This document shows, piece after piece, positions 7,134 through 9,234 of a DNA stretch of 9,234 nt (position 1 is the first letter of the stretch; each line of letters opens with the position of its first letter). The DNA comes from Geobacter sp. UBA6169 (GTDB lineage Bacteria; Desulfobacterota; Desulfuromonadia; Geobacterales; Pseudopelobacteraceae). The stretch covers positions 1 through 9,234 of the forward strand of contig DIUB01000130.1 in the NCBI GenBank assembly GCA_002422265.1. The letters run 5' to 3'. The position numbers and the translations under genes are program-made. The notes below the pieces were generated by a model. The model saw nothing but the letters and a program-made list of their open reading frames with translations. It ran no database searches and was not told the DNA's origin.

Positions 7134-7813
7134 TGGATCGAGAGTTCTTTATCGTTGGCTGCCAGCGTGGCACGGCTGCGATCAAGGTCTTCCAGTAAGG
7201 CCTGACGCGTTAGCTTGAGTTTACGCAGGTAGGCATCAGCCTGAGGGCCAACGCCACAGTAGAATTTTTTTGCCCGATCCATATTGCCGTCTGCTATGGC
7301 CAGCTTGCTCAGCAAGGTTCGCACGGCTGCTTCAGCGCATTTCTCATCATTGCGCATTTCGGCAGGACTGTAGCCGTGGCTGCGGGCCTGGGTCGGCATC
7401 AACTGCCAGACACCGATGGCCCCCTTGACCGATGTGGCGCTGGAAGACAGGCGGTGGCCGCCGGTCTCAACCAACGCTATTTCTGCCAGATCAAGGGGAG
7501 AAAAAGGGGTGCCCAATGTCTTGAAATAGCAGAGCGCTGCCAGGTTGCGCGCCCGTTCAGGGTTGGCCAGTCGGGCAAAGGCACGCTCGATCACTGGTAC
7601 CTGCCGTTTACGTTCGTCCAGTGAGATCCCTTTCTCCATAACCGTACGGATCTCTTTTTCCAGTGAAGTCTCTTGAAGGTCGTCTTCAGGTGGTGTGTGG
7701 GAAGAGACAAAGGGGGGCGCTTGACTGCAAGCCACAAACAGCATTGGCGACCAGGCCAGGAGCATGCCAAAAATTAACCAGCTGAATTTTTTGATAAGTG
7801 TGATTTTTTGCAT
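7130..7813 (-). CDS. Lytic transglycosylase (SLT domain) lipoprotein
   Basis: A small (227-residue) membrane-anchored enzyme predicted to cleave the MurNAc-GlcNAc bond of peptidoglycan, forming 1,6-anhydro-MurNAc. The N-terminus has Lys residues, a hydrophobic core and a relaxed lipobox ending FVAC (Cys29). A helical region at about 46-100 precedes the SLT core. Glu116 in EIALVETGG is the probable catalytic acid, followed by the signature GAIGVWQLMPTQA (131-143) and the C-terminal FYCGVGPQADAYL (184-196), equivalent to the YNAGPG...YV motif. Versus the consensus, Phe-Tyr-Cys-Gly replaces Tyr-Asn-Ala-Gly. The ATG at 7813 has no recognisable Shine-Dalgarno sequence, and no upstream ATG, GTG or TTG is in frame before a stop, so the start is accepted with some doubt. 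It is the first gene after the structured leader and is coupled to the LEA14 lipoprotein gene. Confidence 0.88.
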   Translation of the reverse strand: MQKITLIKKFSWLIFGMLLAWSPMLFVACSQAPPFVSSHTPPEDDLQETSLEKEIRTVMEKGISLDERKRQVPVIERAFARLANPERARNLAALCYFKTLGTPFSPLDLAEIALVETGGHRLSSSATSVKGAIGVWQLMPTQARSHGYSPAEMRNDEKCAEAAVRTLLSKLAIADGNMDRAKKFYCGVGPQADAYLRKLKLTRQALLEDLDRSRATLAANDKELSIQ

Positions 7814-7917
7814 AATGAAATAGGGGGAGGTCTGGGCGGATGGTGCCGGACAGGCACTCGATTCCAGAGGTGTTTGATGGTGGAGGCTGTCCGACGAACT
7901 CCTTTCATACTGAAATT

Positions 7918-7997
7918 ACCGGAAAAATAGTGTCAGCTGTCTACCAAACGACAAAAGTCCCGCAGAGCGTGCGAGACTTTAAGCTGACCATTCCGGT
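7918..7997 (-). ncRNA. Candidate structured leader RNA or small RNA with three nested stems
   Basis: Three inverted repeats nest on the minus strand. ACCGGAA (7997-7991) pairs with TTCCGGT (7924-7918). GTCAGCT (7988-7982) pairs with AGCTGAC (7938-7932). AAAGTCTCGC (7980-7971) pairs with GCGGGACTTT (7963-7954) around a 7-base loop. The 5' linkers are only 2 and 1 bases; the 3' linkers are 7 and 15. The 15-base linker contains GTC...GAC (7952-7950 with 7941-7939), which could form a small third arm. The element begins about eight bases after the predicted start site of a strong promoter. It matches no riboswitch class I recognise; the c-di-GMP (GEMM-I) consensus was considered and not found. 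It could be a regulated leader, a small RNA, or a terminator within a longer dyad. Confidence 0.45.
7947..7980 (-). terminator. Possible intrinsic terminator or attenuator hairpin
   Basis: A 10-bp stem (7980-7971 with 7963-7954, including one G-U pair in RNA) closes a 7-base loop. Counting the last stem bases it is followed by four U residues and, after GUCG, three more. It would end transcripts leaving the Rrf2 gene, or attenuate those starting at the promoter just upstream. The U-tract is short, so function is uncertain. Confidence 0.35.
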
Positions 7998-8011
7998 TAA
8001 GTTGTAGACAA

Positions 8012-8040
8012 TCTATAATGAAAAACAGGTTCGCTGTCAA
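8012..8040 (-). promoter_or_regulatory. Near-consensus sigma-70 promoter for the transglycosylase-LEA14 pair or leader RNA
   Basis: On the minus strand, TTGACA (8040-8035) and TATAGA (8017-8012) are spaced 17 bases apart: a perfect -35 with a 5/6 -10. The predicted start is A at about 8005. A small palindrome TTGT-CT-ACAA (8011-8002) covers the start site and could be an operator. The leader to the transglycosylase ATG would be about 190 bases long. Confidence 0.65.
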
Positions 8041-8074
8041 CAGTAATGATTAAAAAACCTTCAAAAATAGATGG

Positions 8075-8479
8075 TTATGCTGATATCAGGTCCTTGAGAG
8101 TGATGCCGGACAGGATGCCGCGTACCTGTTGTTGCACCTGCATCCAGACCGGATGAACCGTGCAGAAGCTGTCACGTTCACATTCACCCTGTTTGAGCGT
8201 GCATCGGTTTGGCAGAATTGGCCCTTCTACCGCCTCGACGACCTGCAAGAGTGATATGCTTTCCGGCGGACCGGCCAAGAGAAAACCGCCCCCGGTTCCG
8301 CGAAACGATTTTACAATGCCGGTTTTACTGAACTGCTGGAAGATCTTGGCAAGGAAGGTCTGAGGTACATCCACCGCAGCGGCTATGTCGCTCAGCAGCG
8401 AAATTTTGTCGGGAGGCTGGCCGGCCAGATAGACAATGCCGCGAATGGCGTAGTCACCTTTGCGGGTAAGTTCCATCAT
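8075..8479 (-). CDS. Rrf2-family transcriptional regulator, probably Fe-S binding (IscR-like)
   Basis: A cytoplasmic winged-helix DNA-binding protein of 134 residues. The N-terminus MELTRKGDYAIRGIVYLA is the Rrf2 signature. A helix-turn-helix follows (SLLSDIAAAVDVPQTFLAKIFQQF, about 28-51), then the wing FRGTGGGFLL (59-68) and a dimerisation helix. Cys93, Cys100 and Cys106 plus His109 form a C-X6-C-X5-C-X2-H set, close to IscR Cys92/98/104 and His107, so a [2Fe-2S] cluster sensing iron-sulfur status, oxygen or nitric oxide is likely. No isc or suf gene is beside it, so iscR is not assigned. Either of two adjacent ATGs could be the start; AGGAG lies six bases before the first. Its own promoter carries a likely operator, implying autoregulation. 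The first spacing is one residue longer than in IscR. Confidence 0.9.
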   Translation of the reverse strand: MMELTRKGDYAIRGIVYLAGQPPDKISLLSDIAAAVDVPQTFLAKIFQQFSKTGIVKSFRGTGGGFLLAGPPESISLLQVVEAVEGPILPNRCTLKQGECERDSFCTVHPVWMQVQQQVRGILSGITLKDLISA

Positions 8480-8492
8480 GGGAAGCTCCTAA

Positions 8493-8511
8493 AAGGACTG
8501 TGATAGTCCCT
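8493..8511 (-). promoter_or_regulatory. Probable Rrf2/IscR-type operator
   Basis: The dyad GACT-ATCAC-AGTC (8508-8496) covers roughly -4 to +9 of the predicted Rrf2 promoter. Flanking AAGG and CCTT partly extend the symmetry. The 13-base core fits the central part of the E. coli IscR type 1 site, GACTRWWWYAGTC, at 12 of 13 positions; the outer flanks do not fit. Its position suits repression by blocking the start site. Confidence 0.5.
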
Positions 8512-8540
8512 TTATACCGTGATGCTAAAGGACCTGTCAA
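8511..8540 (-). promoter_or_regulatory. Near-consensus sigma-70 promoter of the Rrf2 regulator gene
   Basis: TTGACA (8540-8535) and TATAAA (8516-8511) on the minus strand are separated by 18 bases. The predicted start is A near 8504, giving a leader of about 25 bases that includes AGGAG before the ATG. The promoter falls in the gap after tatC, so the regulator need not depend on tatC transcription. Confidence 0.65.
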
Positions 8541-8602
8541 GTCTTGTTAGCGGCGGTGTTGTTACCGGCGGGCAGCAGTCTGTGATTGAGGAACGAGCCG
8601 TT

Positions 8603-9234
8603 TCAGGCAGCATCCGGTACGGCAGCGGGCTCCTGCGGCTGCACCGGCTTTTTCTTGCCAAAAAGAAAAGCCACCCAGATGCTTACCTCGTACATCAGGT
8701 ACATCGGGATCATGATGACAAACATGGTCACCAGGTCGGAATGAAAGGCAGCTACAATGGAGCTGACCAGTAGGGCATACTTACGCTTGGGGGCCAGAAA
8801 CTGGTAGGAAACCAGGCCGAATCTGGAGAGCAGCAGGGTCAATACCGGCAGTTCGGCCATCAGGCCGAACATCAGGATCAGGCGCAGACAAAAATCAACG
8901 TACGCTGACAAGGAGAGCCAACTGCGCAGCCCTTCGGTTTCGTAGGAAAGCGAGAAGTTGATGATGAACGGCCAGACCGTAGACAGAAAGAAAAACGCGC
9001 CGAGACAGAAGGCGATGGTGCCTACCAGCATGAACGGCACAACAAGCGAACGTTCCTTGCGGGTGAGCCCTGGGGCTACAAAGGCCCATAGCTGGTGAAA
9101 GACAACCGGTAAGGCCAGTATAAACCCAAGTATTACAGATATCTTGCACTGTATGAAAAACGGTTCAAGCGGTTTGGTGTAGTTAAGTGCATGCTGTTTG
9201 CGGGGCTTGTTCAGTTCTTTATCAAGCTCGGCCC
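8603..9234 (-). CDS. tatC: Twin-arginine translocase subunit TatC, N-terminus cut off by window edge
   Basis: TatC is the multi-spanning inner-membrane receptor that binds twin-arginine signal peptides and, with TatA/TatB, exports folded proteins, often cofactor-containing ones. The 209 visible codons cover roughly TM2 to the C-terminus. Visible landmarks are NYTKPLEPFFIQ, LALPVVFHQLWAFVAPGLTRKER (TM2, loop and the conserved KER glutamate), LSLSAYVDFCLRLILMFGLMAELPV (conserved Glu before LP) and IPMYLMYEVSIW near the end. The tail KKKPVQPQEP is cytoplasmic. The usual TPPD of the last periplasmic loop reads FHSD here, with the Asp kept. The initial cytoplasmic helix and TM1 lie beyond base 9234. 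The true N-terminus is not the GTG near 9040, because the family match continues upstream to the edge. No clear intrinsic terminator follows. Confidence 0.93.
   Translation of the reverse strand, partial: AELDKELNKPRKQHALNYTKPLEPFFIQCKISVILGFILALPVVFHQLWAFVAPGLTRKERSLVVPFMLVGTIAFCLGAFFFLSTVWPFIINFSLSYETEGLRSWLSLSAYVDFCLRLILMFGLMAELPVLTLLLSRFGLVSYQFLAPKRKYALLVSSIVAAFHSDLVTMFVIMIPMYLMYEVSIWVAFLFGKKKPVQPQEPAAVPDAA

Noticed and set aside
7997..8019. Plus-strand promoter with TATAAT at 8014-8019
   Set aside because: The matching -35 position reads TTCCGG, a poor fit, and transcription would run antisense to the Rrf2 gene; the opposing minus-strand promoter explains the AT-rich sequence better.
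7814..8074. c-di-GMP (GEMM-I) riboswitch, common in Geobacter
   Set aside because: The conserved GEMM core segments and tetraloop receptor were looked for by eye and not found.
8543..8585. Possible tatC terminator hairpin in GCGGCGGTG...CCGGCGGGC
   Set aside because: Only four consecutive base pairs form and no T-tract follows on the minus strand.
8603..9040. Complete 145-residue protein starting at the GTG near 9040
   Set aside because: The same frame stays open to the window edge and encodes the expected TatC region with KER and TM2, so the gene is longer and only truncated by the window.
1..9234. Mobile element, CRISPR array, tRNA, rRNA or defence genes
   Set aside because: No transposase or integrase motifs, spaced direct repeats, or RNA-gene cores were seen; all genes look chromosomal and of one lineage.

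Overview
The window carries nine genes, all on the minus strand, so biological order runs from high to low coordinates. Dense packing, 4-base start/stop overlaps, a long Geobacter-style chemoreceptor and an Fe-S type Rrf2 regulator beside general housekeeping genes point to a Gram-negative Desulfuromonadota, most likely Geobacterales. This taxonomic call is inference from protein character and gene order, not from a database match. LptD shows that the organism makes lipopolysaccharide and has an outer membrane.

Layout, in the direction of transcription. (1) 9234-8603: tatC, the Tat export channel subunit, with its start beyond the window edge. (2) 8479-8075: an Rrf2 regulator with an IscR-like Cys3/His ligand set, behind a near-consensus sigma-70 promoter whose start site is covered by a GACT-N5-AGTC dyad, probably an autoregulatory operator. 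(3) 8074-7814: 261 noncoding bases with a second near-consensus promoter (TTGACA-17-TATAGA), followed at once by three nested inverted repeats. This is the best candidate here for an uncharacterised RNA element. (4) 7813-6639: two lipoprotein genes overlapping by GTGA, a small SLT-type lytic transglycosylase and a LEA14/WHy-domain lipoprotein. (5) 6558 to 1: a probable operon mcp-trpA-accD-folC-lptD with a possible promoter in front of mcp. lptD runs off the left edge and lacks its C-terminal barrel.

The operon joins a membrane chemoreceptor, the tryptophan synthase alpha subunit, the carboxyltransferase beta subunit of acetyl-CoA carboxylase, folylpolyglutamate synthase and the LPS translocon. 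The last four belong to unrelated biosynthetic routes and are more plausibly growth-linked than functionally coupled. The receptor and trpA overlap by ATGA, so trpA translation probably depends on translation of the receptor, while trpB is not adjacent. No mobile element, CRISPR array, tRNA, rRNA or defence system is visible. The points worth attention are the structured leader at 7918-7997, the 28-residue modules in the chemoreceptor hairpin, and the Rrf2 operator.
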